DNA from: BPJO01 sp037189665
GTDB taxonomy: Bacteria; Planctomycetota; Phycisphaerae; Tepidisphaerales; Tepidisphaeraceae
Assembly (NCBI GenBank): GCA_037189665.1
Contig: JBBCIV010000136.1
Coordinates: 1-21,144, forward strand
DNA length: 21,144 nucleotides
Direction of reading: 5' to 3'
The position numbers and the translations under genes were made by a program. Positions 20,863-21,144 of this stretch are shown one piece after another. Every line of letters begins with the position of its first letter. The stretch's first letter is position 1. The notes under the pieces were generated by a model. The model had not been told where the DNA came from. It saw only the letters and a list, made by a program, of their open reading frames with translations, and ran no database searches.

Positions 20863-20921
20863 CCGAGGACTGAGTAAACGGAAGCCGCACGGTTTTGCGG
20901 CAATCGCTACTCAGCCCTCGG
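20863..20921. terminator. Double hairpin, likely terminator of the glycosyltransferase gene
   Basis: CCGAGGACTGAGTA (20863-20876) pairs with TACTCAGCCCTCGG (20908-20921) with one mismatch, and inside it GCCGCA (20884-20889) pairs with TGCGGC (20896-20901). It overlaps the -35 region of the promoter of the next minus-strand gene. Confidence 0.5.
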
Positions 20922-20967
20922 CCAGCGGCGGAGGAGGATTCCATGTCGTCGCGCGCGCGAGGGCGGG

Positions 20968-21144
20968 TTAAGCCGCCTGGCGCTGTTCCTGCTGCGGATT
21001 CAGCAGGTTTCGGCAGATCTGCTCGATCGAGCGGGCCGTGTGCTCGTAGCCGAACTGGCCCGCGGCGCGAGCCTTGAGGGTCTCGCCGGTCTGCGAACGG
21101 AGGTTGGGGTCGCGGATGAGCTTGGCGGCGCGGTCGACGTAGCT
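20968..21144 (-). CDS. C-terminal end of a glycosyltransferase-like protein (cut by window edge)
   Basis: The last 58 codons of a minus-strand gene, ending with TAA at 20970-20968. The sequence (SYVDRAAKLIRDPNLRSQTG, later FGYEHTARSIEQICRNLLN) follows the usual tail of GT4/GT41-type glycosyltransferases, in which a Tyr and LIxDPxLR helix are followed by the last helix. The N-terminal part is outside the window. The 3' side is closed by the double hairpin. Family is likely but not certain. Confidence 0.6.
   Translation of the reverse strand, partial: SYVDRAAKLIRDPNLRSQTGETLKARAAGQFGYEHTARSIEQICRNLLNPQQEQRQAA

Noticed and set aside
19738..20877. 379-codon plus-strand open frame opposite the helical-repeat gene
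   Set aside because: The translation is Val/Arg/Gly-rich with no signal peptide or domain, while the minus strand has a consensus -10, a plausible signal peptide and helical repeats.

Overview
The window is GC-rich bacterial DNA that most resembles a planctomycete of the Phycisphaerae type. The clues are a DUF1559/H-X9-DG type pseudopilin, a LamG protein with a C-terminal PEP-CTERM anchor, a XylR-type AraC regulator beside them, a PhoPQ-activated-pathogenicity (PqaA) type hydrolase, several secreted or membrane TPR and HEAT-like proteins without clear families, and GC-rich palindromes between genes. The assignment rests on gene content only. I saw no rRNA, tRNA, CRISPR array, transposase, integrase or phage gene.

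Positions 1-6148 look like a surface-polysaccharide cassette. A truncated XylR-like regulator (minus strand) is divergent from a plus-strand run of pseudopilin, LamG/PEP-CTERM protein and a secreted BNR_4 seven-bladed-propeller protein. A convergent PqaA-like secreted alpha/beta hydrolase closes it. The BNR_4 protein carries a His/His/Tyr/Arg set spaced almost as I remember for the PL25 ulvan lyases, so this may be a lyase-containing degradation locus under carbohydrate control. Two perfect inverted repeats in the divergent promoter region are candidate operators.

Positions 6149-8596 hold a relatively AT-rich 439-base intergenic stretch with a 13-bp direct repeat, a two-TM TPR-like protein, and, divergent from it, a PII signal protein (glnB type) with Met where the uridylylated Tyr51 normally sits. 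PII is followed by a perfect 32-bp palindrome and a small single-TM protein.

Positions 8686-10814 (minus) hold a STAS-domain protein translationally coupled (ATGA overlap) to a GspE/PilB-type ATPase that has no cysteine at all, preceded by a Lys-rich histone-H1-like protein. No other pilus or secretion genes are visible, so this looks like an orphan motor paired with a phospho-switch-like protein.

Positions 10967-15262 (plus) are four co-oriented genes of unknown function: a second two-TM helical-repeat protein resembling the one at 6588-7544 in layout, a secreted protein, a three-TM protein and a large secreted TPR/beta-sandwich/helical-repeat protein. A bidirectional hairpin separates them from a minus-strand pair: a PqiA-like four-TM protein and a single-TM protein.

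Positions 16765-19626 (plus) hold an RdgC-like protein followed by RmuC, two recombination-associated proteins, with a large inverted repeat between them. After another bidirectional terminator come a secreted helical-repeat protein (minus) and the C-terminal end of a glycosyltransferase-like protein cut by the window edge. Several genes that lack a Shine-Dalgarno sequence have a -10-like hexamer only 6-10 nt before their ATG, which suggests leaderless transcripts.
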